Positions 54,705 through 64,000 of a DNA stretch of 64,000 nt are shown here, in pieces (the first letter of the stretch is position 1; each line of letters begins with the position of its first letter). The position numbers were made by a program, and so were the translations under genes. Under the pieces are notes generated by a model. The model saw only the letters and a program-made list of their open reading frames with translations, was not told the origin of the DNA and did not search any database. Source of the DNA: Zizania palustris. Its lineage: Eukaryota > Streptophyta > Magnoliopsida > Poales > Poaceae. The DNA lies in NCBI GenBank assembly GCA_019279435.1, contig JAAALK010000082.1, positions 81,254,989 through 81,318,988 of the forward strand, given 5' to 3'.

Positions 54705-56146
54705 GATTCTCATTGATCCACCCCCTAACATTCATTTAATTGGTACAAAATGGATTTTCAAAAACAAATAGGGGAGGATGGGGCAATAGTGAGAAACAAA
54801 GCTAGACTAGTGGCACAAGGGTATACTCAAGTCGAGGGGATTGATTTTGGAGAAACTTTTGCACCGGTAGCTCGACTTGAGGCCATTAGGATTTTGCTTG
54901 CTTTTGCCTCTTCGCGCGGTTTTAAACTTTTTCAAATGGATGTGAAAAGCGCATTTTTGAATGGTTTCATAGGAGAAGACGTTTATGTCAAGCAGCCTCT
55001 TGGCTTTGAGGATCCCAAGTACCCCCATAGAGTGTTTAAACTTCACAAAGCATTATATGAGCTCAAACAAGCACCGAGGGCCTAGTACGACCGCCTAAGG
55101 ATGTTCTTGATCGAGCATGGGTACAAGATGGGGTCCGTTGACAAAAGTTGTTTACTCTCATGCGTGGCAAAGACTTTATACTTGTTCAGATATATGTTGA
55201 TGATATAATATTTGGTAGTTCACCTCATACACTTGTTGCTGAGTTTGCAGATTCGATGAGCAGATAGTTTGAGATGTCAATGATGGTCGAGCTGACCTTC
55301 TTCCTGGGTTTGTAGATCAAACAAAGCAAACAAGGAAATTTTGTCCATCAAACAAAATACACGAGAGATTTGCTTAAACGATTTGACATGTTTGACGCTA
55401 AACCACTTGCTACCCCAATGGGTACTTCTATTGCTCTTGATCTAGATGAAGACGGAGAAGAGGTGGACTAGAAGGAGTACCGCAGCATGATCGGCTCCCT
55501 CCTGTACTTGATGGCTACGAGGCCGGACATACACTTTGCTGTGTGTCTGTGCGCTCGTTTTCAGGCTTCTCCTAGGGCATCACATCGTCAAGCTGTCAAA
55601 TGCATCTTAAGGTACCTCAAGCATACTCTTGAATTCAGTATTTGGTATTCTGCATCATCTTCATTATGCTTGAGAGGTTTTTCTGACGCTGACTTTGCTG
55701 GTTGTCGGATTGATCATAAGATTACTTTTGGGACGTGTCATTTTCTTGGATCTTCTCTTGTGTGTTGGTCTTCATGCAAAAAGTCTAGCGTTGCACAGTC
55801 TACAACCGAGGCTAAATATGTAGCTGCCGCTAGCTGTTGCGCACATATTTTTTGGATGGTTTCTACTTTGCGGGACTTTGGGTTGTAGTTTTCACGTGTT
55901 CCACTTTTTTGCGATAATACAAGTGCAATCAGTTTAGCAAACAACCCAGTACATCATTCTAGGACCAAACACATTGACGTGCATTATCACTTTTTGAGAG
56001 ATCACAATGAAAAAGACAATATTGAATTGCGTTTTGTCGATACTCAAAACCAGCTTGTAGATATTTTCACCAAGCCTCTCGATGCTTCTCGCTTTGCATT
56101 TTTTAGGGGAGAGCTTGGCATTTGTCATCCATATGGCATCATGTGA
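54705..56146 (+). pseudogene. S2 pol, second part (RT and RNase H)
   Basis: The segment continues S2 pol after G4. GTKWIFKNK is near 54740, ARLVAQGYTQVEGIDF near 54806 and MDVKSAFLNG near 54940. A TAG at 55083 follows QAPRA. The active-site block YVDDIIFG is near 55195 in another frame, with further stops near 55266, 55315 and 55470. RNase H is open at 55487-55888 (SDADFAGC, then TTEAKYVAAASC) and continues after a stop to TKPLDAS, ending at the TGA 56144-56146. Confidence 0.85.
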
Positions 56147-56362
56147 GTGGGAGTTGTGTACATATGCATATGCTTCTAAAATATGATTAATTGCTTTTAC
56201 ATGTACATGACTTGTGTGTGCACTTTACGATACTGTCCTGCTTTCACTGTTTGATTGTGCTTAGAATGAGCTTATCTATCTATATGTGTTGAGCATGGCT
56301 TTTCATTGCAAAAATTTGAAAATCGTCACTACCAAGTCTGGTTTCTAGCATGAATAGGCTAG
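56147..56362 (+). other. S2 3' noncoding region, left of solo LTR
   Basis: A/T-rich noncoding sequence after pol, interrupted by the solo LTR at 56368. It resumes at 57691-57920, where a GATCCACGTGGGTTTGC block resembles S1 near 19890. Confidence 0.7.
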
Positions 56363-56367
56363 GGTGC

Positions 56368-57690
56368 TGTTGATAGCAAAAAATGACATCAATGGTTAAG
56401 ATTGTCAAAATATCAATTTTAGTAATTTGGGCCGAAAATACACATGTCCCCGGTCAGGCCGAAGCCCTACAGGGCCGAAGGACAATTGGTCTACGGGCTC
56501 CGGAAGCTTCCAGCCAGCCCATGGCCTTTGGCCAGGAGGCCTTTGGAGGCCCACCCCACCGAAGCTTTGGCCCAAGGAGCAGGCTTCGACGGGCTTGGCT
56601 GAAGGCCCACTTCGGACAGAGATAGAGTTGGATCCGATTCTGGCTAAGTGTTTATCTTTATCTAGCCAAATTATAGCAGATTAGATTAAAGGTCTAGCCC
56701 CTATAAATACAGAGGCGAAGCCAGTTTAGAAGCCCTCCCAACACAAATCTATGACAAAGCCTAGCTTTGAATCGCATTTACTTTATCTGTACTTTCCTGT
56801 ACTCTTCATGGGTTTGCCTAGAAGCCCTCTGACTGCCACTTCGGAATAGTGGTAATCCTTGTTACTTCGCTTATGAAGTATCCGTTAATCTACGTAATAG
56901 ATTGCTATCGCCTTGTTACTTCGCCTGTGAAGTATCCGTTAATCTATGTAATAGATTGCTATCGCCTTGTTACTTTGCCTATGAAGTATCCGCTAATCTG
57001 CGTAATAGATTGCTACCTTCGCCACTAGTTCAACACTTAGCAAAATTCAGTCCTCAGGCCGAATTGGTACTTCGAATCCACTCTGTTGCAGGTTTCCACG
57101 TTCGGAGTTGCTTCGTCGGAGGTGTCCGGAGTTGAGAGATCAGTTTCGTTGGTTGCTAGAACACCATTTGACCACACACTTTGCCAGCACACTTCATCAT
57201 GACAGGCTTCGCCATGCTTGTACTCTGCTCCGGACGAAGTCATGCTCACGCATTACGTTTGAGTCATTATTCTGTATCTTGCTGTATTGGAGACTTCACG
57301 CCAAACCCCACTATTCGGAGGTGATTGTCACGTCCAGATCTGTTTGGAGTTCATCTTCGGCCAGATTAGTCCAAATGTCGAAGGTACCCTTCAGCGGGAC
57401 ACTTCACATCATATGCCGAAGGTACACTTCGGCGACCCCCTTCACACCATACTTCGAATCAGACAGGCTCCGACAGGCTAGCTAATTTATTCAATTTAAT
57501 ATATTTCTTTTGGCTAACTGGATTATTTTGTGTGATTGTATTACCTGGCGACTCCACCCCCCTTACCACAGCTAAGGGTAGTTGGAAAGCGACGTCGGTG
57601 TTGTGTTACGCTTAGGCTTGTCCTTAAGTATCCGCACACTTTTGGATCATCGAACTGACCAAAGTGCGGGGGCACGTTTTCGTGTCAACA
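56368..57690 (+). repeat. Solo LTR of the G4 family
   Basis: 1323 bp, starting TGTTGATAGC and ending CGTGTCAACA, flanked by GGTGC (56363-56367 and 57691-57695). It is oriented opposite to G4. The absence of any internal domain points to recombination between two LTRs of an inserted element. A TATAAATA box is near 56702. Confidence 0.93.
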
Positions 57691-57920
57691 GGTGCTTTAG
57701 CTATTCATTTCTTACTTGATAGCTTTGTCCTTGTCACTTGGATGCTCATATGCAACTTAATCATGTTTGCTAAAAATAAAAAAAATGCAAAATTGAAAAA
57801 TGAACAAAAAATGAAAATGTTGAAAATGGATTAAAAGTGCTTAAGTGTTGATAAAAAAGATCCACGTGGGTTTGCATAGTCGCACTACTTTGTTCTGGAC
57901 TGCATTCCATTGCACTTTGT

Positions 57921-60010
57921 TGTGTCATAGTGTGTACTTTCTAGAGTATTTTTGGAATGTATATATTTTGAAAATATTTTAAAGAGGGGTCTATTGTAAT
58001 AGGGTATTTTCAGTTTTAATTTTTCAGAAATGTAAATTGAGTCTTTCTAGGGGGCCAAGTGAAAATGTGGCCTTCTAGAAACCTTGGGCAGGTGGGATAT
58101 TTATCCCCCTGCTGTCAAACCGAATGGAACCATCCAGATCAATCGAAACAAAAATTTTTCCACAGCAAAAACAAAAACGACTCAACGTGTTTTGGTGATT
58201 GATGATGAACAGAAGATGACGGTTCTTGTCGGATGAGAAACAGGACTTCCGGGAATACTGTTCCTCGTCCAGGCGTATGCAGTATCCAGCGGTAGTTCAG
58301 GTAAGTGTTCCATCAATTTTTCTGTGATTTTCTTGATGATATGAGATTGAATATAGTGTGTTTTCTCCTGACTATGATTGAGATATCTCCTGAATAGTAT
58401 TGTTCTTAGAATCTGCTCAATCTTCATGAATTTCCTGATCTAGATTTTAATTTCATATGAGTTCAGTTTGTCATATTCTTTGCTGTTTAATTCTGCTGCT
58501 AGTTAATCTGAAAGGCTAGGTGTGGCTGGATAAAACTCGAGTAATCCTAGGTGTTAACGTGTCGATTCAATCATGCATATGATTGTATTTTAGTTAGTGG
58601 TTGCCTAATCTTTATCACATACTCTTGCTCTTGCTGAAATAGCTTTCTCCTTCATCTTGTGATCAATAGTATATGTGTTTGCCTTGAAGCTGATTATGTG
58701 TGTGTGATGTGGATGATTTGAATATGAATTCTGCTATTGGAATTGTGTATCTGAAAAATAGTGTGGTCTGATTCTGAGATAAGCTGGCATTAAATCTTAA
58801 AAGTTTTAGAAATTGAAACTGATTTGAATCTTAGTTTGCTGATGTTGATTTGATTCAAGTCTGGTGAACTGTTCTGGTTGCTATCTGCTAGAAATCAAAT
58901 TGAAGTTATTTTGTGAACTGAAAACAAATGGTAAATCAGTATTTCTAGTCAAGCTCTTGAGAAGTACTCTGTGAATTAAACCATTTGATCTGAATCAGTG
59001 CATTCCTATTGGATTTTGTCTCTGCTCAATCCTTTTAGAGTCTGATTTTTGGAAAAAAACCTGATCAGCACATTTTGTCTTTGCTCACATATAGTTAAAC
59101 TGATCAAAGTGCTTCTACTCTAAATTTGAAGTTGTTTAGTTTGTTCAATGTGTAAATGTGAGGTTCAAAAGTATTCAGTTCTATATCTGTTTTGAAGTTT
59201 GAAATATATTTGGATTCTAGACTAGTGCAACCTGAATCAATACATTTTCTGAACTTGAGATGTATTTTGAGAAAATAATTTCTTTTTCTGAAACAGTCCA
59301 CTGAAATCATTTCTTGAAATTTGTCGATTTTGCTACAGTGTGTGATCAACAGGTTTGTTATTGGTTTTACCCTGGTTCATGTTCGGCATTTGATCTAGTT
59401 ATAGTTTTGGTTCTGAGTTAAAAATGCCTGATATATTTCTGCATGCTTGAGATTGGTTGAAAAGTGAGAGAAGTAACAAAATTATCAAGTGTTGTCTTGA
59501 CGAGGAATAGTAATTACTGAATCGTTTCAATTGTGGTTCAGAGTATTGTCATCTTCACCTTCTGTGATTTTCGTATACTGATTTTCAGCAAGTGTGTTTC
59601 AAGTTGTGAATCATTGTATGTTGTTTTGTTACTAAATTGAGAATGAAATTTGCAATCTGAAATTAAAAATGACAAGTGCACGTTATTGAAGTTACCATTA
59701 CTATTCATCGCACGAAAAAATTTCAGAAGTGGTTGAATCTCATTTGTGATTGATTTGAGACAAGTTGATTGGTTACTAAAAACTTGAATTAGTTGGTTGT
59801 GTGAGTGAATTGATATTAGTTTATTAAAAACTTGAAACAAAGTTGTTTTTGAGTTCTTGAATCTGTTTGAGCTTAACCTTTGTACTGTTTGAATTGAAAC
59901 TTGAATTTGTGTTTTTAGAGGTGCATTGGGTGATTTGATTAGGCCATCACATCGAAAGAAAGTGTCGAGACGCCTATTCACCCCCCTCTAGTCGCCATTC
60001 CGATCCCACA
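57921..60010 (+). repeat. S2 3' LTR, lacking its first 500 bases
   Basis: It matches 38259-40347 of the 5' LTR and ends GATCCCACA before TAACT. The preceding bases are S2 3' noncoding sequence, so the polypurine tract and the start of the LTR are deleted. The junction lies at a TTTGT present in both partners. Confidence 0.88.
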
Positions 60011-60015
60011 TAACT

Positions 60016-60071
60016 GGTCAAGCCAAGCCTAGGTTAAACCATCGGAAGCTTAAGGCATTGATCTTGGTATA
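60016..60071 (-). other. S3 3' noncoding region, continued
   Basis: After the TAACT duplication the sequence GGTCAAGCCAAGCCTAGG continues what stops at 37759. Its reverse complement matches S1 19977-20037 with few changes. It ends at 60071, where G5 is inserted. Confidence 0.8.
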
Positions 60072-60562
60072 TGTTGGCGGAAAAGATTACGCTAACAGGT
60101 TCTCTAAGATTAAGAACTCACAAACAGTGGATTTGTGTTGAGAACTATCTCAAGCCTCCGAATTGGATAATAGCTTAAGATGTCCAAAATTGTGTATTGA
60201 ATAACTAAGTATTCGATGCCTATTATAGGGTAAGAATGAGGGTATTTATAGGAAAAAAGTCTAAGGAAAAGACCTATTTACCCCTCAGTTACAACCGACA
60301 TAGTGGAAACTATTCGGCACCCCGAACAGGGTTAAAATGGTAAAATCTACACGGAGTAGGAAGATAAGGCAAACATCTTATCAGACTTGCTATTTTCCAC
60401 CGAAGCTTCATAGCCTGTGGAGGGTACCTTCGAATCCCAAGCTGAAGAACCTTTTGGCTTAGAAACTTCACCACCTCCGAGCATAAGCACGAGCTTCGAA
60501 GCCGATAAGTTATCTTTGACTGTCAATCTCTAAAGTCTCAGGTAAAGTATTTTCCCCAAACA
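60072..60562 (-). repeat. G5 3' LTR (G1 family)
   Basis: About 491 bp, similar to 5719-6213 end to end. The plus strand begins TGTTGGCGG and ends CAAACA. On the minus strand a TATAAATA box lies near 60250-60243. At its far edge GAGGGGCTAC (minus strand, 60572-60563) fits a polypurine tract, so the element extends to the right, into the gap. The matching target duplication (GTATA at 60067-60071) cannot be checked. Confidence 0.82.
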
Positions 60563-61057
60563 GTAGCCCCTCGAATACGCTTCTCCGATTTTAACCTGTA
60601 TAGTTGGAAAACAGTATACACAAGGAATATTTTCATATTCAGAGACTTAGAGAAATTTGAAGGTGTTACAACAATTCGAAAGGTATTTGACCCCGAAGTA
60701 TCCCCGATGACAGCCTCGAACCAGGACTGTTGTGTGAACACTTCACAAGAAAGAGAACCATTGCGGAGGTAAAACATCGTGAAGAGCCGTTAATTTGGAG
60801 CCGTTACTCTTCAAGTAGCCGTTATGCTCCCGAAAAGGTAACGGTCGAAATTTTACCATGGACTCACACCGTTTCGCTTCCCGGGCCCACTCGCCAGCGA
60901 CGTAAATGGAACCTGCAATGTGAATGCAATCGAAGTGCAACAGATAACGGGAGGCTATAAAGGGGATCAGAATCCGCCAAAAACTTTTACCGTGTCTGAC
61001 ACCCAAAACTTACTCTCTTCAACATCCAGATCTCCCAACTTCCCGAGCGATTGAGCC
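60563..61057 (+). promoter_or_regulatory. Polypurine tract and promoter-like region of G5 antisense ORF
   Basis: Next to the LTR is the polypurine tract (60563-60573, on the minus strand). Farther on, GGCTATAAAGGGG gives a plus-strand TATA box at 60956-60961, about 100 bases before the ATG at 61058. The leader between them is CT/CA-rich. No ORF is convincing in 60574-60950. Confidence 0.5.
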
Positions 61058-61530
61058 ATGGCGAGGACCAGCCAGACCGTGCCGACAGAAGCAAGTACTT
61101 TGGTGTAGAGGCAAGCTTGGGTGGCTTCGGTGGCAGCGGCAATGGTGGGGGCTCCGGGAGACGTTTGGCCCAAGAATCCTCGAGAGCTCCGCCCTCCATC
61201 CAAGAAGAAGATCCCCCAAAGCTTCCTTATCGACCAATCTACAAGCACCGCGGAGTCCATCAAAGAGGCAGTGGATGGGAAGCTAGGACCCAGAATGAGG
61301 ACTCGGGTCCCTGGAACAGAGTCGACTCCCAGGCCACAAAGCGAAGAAGTTGTAGTCTTCGAAGCTGGTCTAGGGCTCCCCGCCATTAACTTTTTGTCAG
61401 AGGTATTAGAAATGTTTCATATTACCTTGCCTCAACTGTCTCTGACACCATCGCATGGCTATCTATCTTTGAATGGGCGCTTCGAGCTGAAGGATGCGAA
61501 GGACGATCAGAGGTCTTCGCCGCCACCCAT
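61058..61530 (+). pseudogene. G5 antisense extra ORF, partial
   Basis: From ATG 61058 the frame reads MARTSQTVPTEAS, meets a TAG at codon 17 (61106-61108), then stays open into the gap. About 95 codons on, GLPAINFLSEVLEMFHITL and then LSLTPSHGYLSLNG resemble the start of the domain annotated as plant putative gypsy type transposon (Pfam PF04195), which is found in extra ORFs of gypsy elements. That assignment is from memory of the family pattern. The orientation is opposite to the LTR. The function of such ORFs is unknown. Confidence 0.5.
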
Positions 61531-62530
61531 NNNNNNNNNNNNNNNNNNNNNNNNNNNNNNNNNNNNNNNNNNNNNNNNNNNNNNNNNNNNNNNNNNNNNN
61601 NNNNNNNNNNNNNNNNNNNNNNNNNNNNNNNNNNNNNNNNNNNNNNNNNNNNNNNNNNNNNNNNNNNNNNNNNNNNNNNNNNNNNNNNNNNNNNNNNNNN
61701 NNNNNNNNNNNNNNNNNNNNNNNNNNNNNNNNNNNNNNNNNNNNNNNNNNNNNNNNNNNNNNNNNNNNNNNNNNNNNNNNNNNNNNNNNNNNNNNNNNNN
61801 NNNNNNNNNNNNNNNNNNNNNNNNNNNNNNNNNNNNNNNNNNNNNNNNNNNNNNNNNNNNNNNNNNNNNNNNNNNNNNNNNNNNNNNNNNNNNNNNNNNN
61901 NNNNNNNNNNNNNNNNNNNNNNNNNNNNNNNNNNNNNNNNNNNNNNNNNNNNNNNNNNNNNNNNNNNNNNNNNNNNNNNNNNNNNNNNNNNNNNNNNNNN
62001 NNNNNNNNNNNNNNNNNNNNNNNNNNNNNNNNNNNNNNNNNNNNNNNNNNNNNNNNNNNNNNNNNNNNNNNNNNNNNNNNNNNNNNNNNNNNNNNNNNNN
62101 NNNNNNNNNNNNNNNNNNNNNNNNNNNNNNNNNNNNNNNNNNNNNNNNNNNNNNNNNNNNNNNNNNNNNNNNNNNNNNNNNNNNNNNNNNNNNNNNNNNN
62201 NNNNNNNNNNNNNNNNNNNNNNNNNNNNNNNNNNNNNNNNNNNNNNNNNNNNNNNNNNNNNNNNNNNNNNNNNNNNNNNNNNNNNNNNNNNNNNNNNNNN
62301 NNNNNNNNNNNNNNNNNNNNNNNNNNNNNNNNNNNNNNNNNNNNNNNNNNNNNNNNNNNNNNNNNNNNNNNNNNNNNNNNNNNNNNNNNNNNNNNNNNNN
62401 NNNNNNNNNNNNNNNNNNNNNNNNNNNNNNNNNNNNNNNNNNNNNNNNNNNNNNNNNNNNNNNNNNNNNNNNNNNNNNNNNNNNNNNNNNNNNNNNNNNN
62501 NNNNNNNNNNNNNNNNNNNNNNNNNNNNNN
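61531..62530. other. Assembly gap (1000 N)
   Basis: Exactly 1000 N, a conventional placeholder length, so the true distance is unknown. Confidence 0.99.
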
Positions 62531-64000
62531 GCTTTTCAAAATGTTCATGGCTGCCATGGAACCATGAGCACATCCATTCCCTGTCAGCAACACGAGAAAG
62601 AAGTTGTTGATAGGAATGGATGTGTCCCATGGCTTGATGACATACATGAGATAACTAAATAACAATTTGCATCATAGGCCTCTAAAAGAAATTGCAGAAT
62701 CTAATGTTGGCCTTCAGCCAGATGCATGAACTTGAGGATTAGTATATAGTAGCCTTAGAAATAATAGCGGTAGTAAACTGGTCACAGTGTGTTTAGGCTC
62801 AGCATTATTTTGTGTAGCTTTTCAAATGTTCATGGCTGCCATGGAACCGTGAGCACGCCCATTCACCTGTCAGCAACACGAGAAAGAAGTTGTTGATAGG
62901 AATGGACGTGTCACACGGCTTGATGACATACATGAGATAATCCAATAACAATTTGCATCATAGGCCTCCTAAAAGGAATTGCAGAATCTAATGTTGGTCT
63001 TCAACCGGATGCATGGAACTTGAGGATTAGTATATAGTAGCCTTAGAAATAATAGCGGTTAGTAAACTGATCACAATGTCGTTGAGGCCTCAGCATATTT
63101 TTGTTGCCATGGAACATTAGAGGGAAAACAACACAAAATATGCTGAGGTATCAACAAAACTAAGAGAGGACACAACACAATCTCCTAGCTTGAGAATTAT
63201 ATAGTGGCTCGGAAGTAATAGCTGACTACTGTAGCCAAGAAGATTTTTCATGCATTTCCCACCTTTGACACTGTGATCAGTTTACTACTGTAGCCTCAGA
63301 AATAATAGCAGTAGTAAACTGATCACAGTGTCAAAGGTGGAAAATGTATGAACACTCTTCTTGGCTACAGTAGTGAGCTATTACTTCTGAAGCTACTATA
63401 TTAATCCTCAAGTTAGGAGATTGTGTTGTTCTCTCTCTCTTGTGTTGTTGAGGCCTCAGCATATTTTGTGTTGTCTTTCAAATATGTTCATGGCTGCCAT
63501 GGAACCGTGAGCACATCCATTCCCTGTCAGCAACACGAGAAAGAAGAAGTTGTTGACCGGAATGGATGTGTCCCACGGCTTGATGACATACATGAGATAA
63601 CTCAATAACAATTTGCATCATAGGCCCCTAAAAAGAATTGCAGAATCTAATGTTGGCCTTCAGCCAGATGCATGAACTTGAGGATTAGTATATAGTAGCC
63701 TTAGAAATAATAGCGGTAGTAAACTGGTCACAGTGTTGTTTAGGCCTCAGCATATTTTGTGTAGCTTTTCAAAATGTTCATGGCTGCCATGGAACCGTGA
63801 GCACATCCATTCCCTGTCAGCAACACGAGAAAGAAGTTGTTGACCGGAATGGATGTGTCTCACGGCTTGATGACATACATGAGATAACTCAATTACAATT
63901 TGCATCATAGGCCCCTAAAAAGAATTGCAGAATCTAATGTTGGCCTTCAGCCAGATGCATGAACTTGAGGATTAGTATATAGTAGCCTTAGAAATAATAG
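62531..64000 (+). repeat. Tandem array, unit about 288 bp
   Basis: The phrase CTTGAGGATTAGTATATAG recurs at about 62731, 63019, 63677 and 63964, giving spacings of 288, 658 and 287. Each unit also contains GTTCATGGCTGCCATGGAACC and GTCAGCAACACGAGAAAGAAG. The 658-bp interval contains an inserted palindrome. In each unit a short frame encodes KKLLIGMDVSHG or a close variant. No long ORF exists. The array touches the right edge of the window. Confidence 0.85.
63128..63474. repeat. Palindrome within the tandem array
   Basis: Outer arms read ACAACACAAAATATGCTGAGG (63128-63147) and its reverse complement near 63454-63474. The inner arms (63259-63290 and 63309-63340) are a perfect 32-bp inverted repeat around an 18-base loop. 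The intermediate sequence is imperfectly complementary. Parts of the arms match the array unit, so this may be an inverted unit or a foldback element. Confidence 0.8.

Larger units (their letters stand above)
37760..60010 (+). mobile_element. S2: Sirevirus-type copia element with nested insertions
   Basis: Flanked by TAACT (37755-37759 and 60011-60015) and containing a full 5' LTR, tRNA-Met primer site, gag and pol in copia order, and a 3' LTR lacking its first 500 bases. G4 (44517-54699) is inserted in pol and a solo LTR (56368-57690) in the 3' noncoding region. Removing them gives about 10.7 kb. Gag and pol contain many stops and frame changes. LTR divergence is about 3-4 percent in the segments I compared. 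Confidence 0.9.

Noticed and set aside
61121..62662. Long ORFs on both strands across the gap
   Set aside because: Most of their length is N; only the parts outside 61531-62530 carry information.

Overview
The window is nuclear DNA of a large, repeat-rich plant genome, most likely a grass. The evidence is layered Ty1/copia (Sirevirus-type) and Ty3/gypsy LTR retrotransposons, a CACTA transposon carrying plant gene fragments, and TATAAATA promoters inside LTRs. No intact single-copy host gene is visible. Almost everything is transposon-derived, and only one element (S1) looks intact. A 1000-base run of N (61531-62530) is an assembly gap. Element names below (G1-G5, S1-S4) are local labels.

Layout. 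1-94: tip of a gypsy LTR. 95-6213: G1, a decayed minus-strand gypsy element (gag, protease, RT-RNase H, integrase, 5' LTR). 6214-28190: G2, a decayed plus-strand gypsy element split at 10781-25122 by a CACTA element. The CACTA element carries fragments resembling an HMG-box gene and ribosomal protein L8, and is itself split by S1 (11775-22474), a complete young Sirevirus with near-identical LTRs and 5-bp target duplications. The 3' part of G2 (25123-28190) holds a decayed, apparently spliced ORF antisense to pol. 28290-32278: G3, a relative of G2 in opposite orientation, so the two antisense ORFs lie head to head in a large inverted repeat. From 32279: S3, a minus-strand Sirevirus whose LTR (32279-37186) is interrupted by a related LTR (S4, 32311-34372) and whose 3' noncoding region is split by S2.

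S2 (37760-60010) is a Sirevirus of about 10.7 kb once its insertions are removed. It is flanked by TAACT duplications and contains G4 (44517-54699, a gypsy element with GTTTG duplications) and a solo LTR of the G4 family (56368-57690, GGTGC duplications). S3 sequence resumes at 60016-60071 and is cut by G5 (60072 into the gap), a G1-family LTR followed by an ORF antisense to the element with its own TATA box. After the gap, 62531-64000 is a tandem array of about 288-bp units with an embedded palindrome.

Relative order from nesting alone: G2 and G3 are oldest, then CACTA and S3, then S1, S2 and G5, then G4 and the solo LTR inside S2. LTR divergence agrees for S1 (very young) but not for G4 inside S2, where the guest looks older than its host. 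The retroelement ORFs encode the usual capsid, protease, integrase, reverse transcriptase and RNase H. Only S1 keeps all of them open. The points most worth following up are the spliced antisense ORFs in the G2/G3 inverted repeat, the gene fragments in the CACTA element, the shared noncoding 3' blocks of the Sireviruses, and an Argonaute-like motif in the terminal tandem array.
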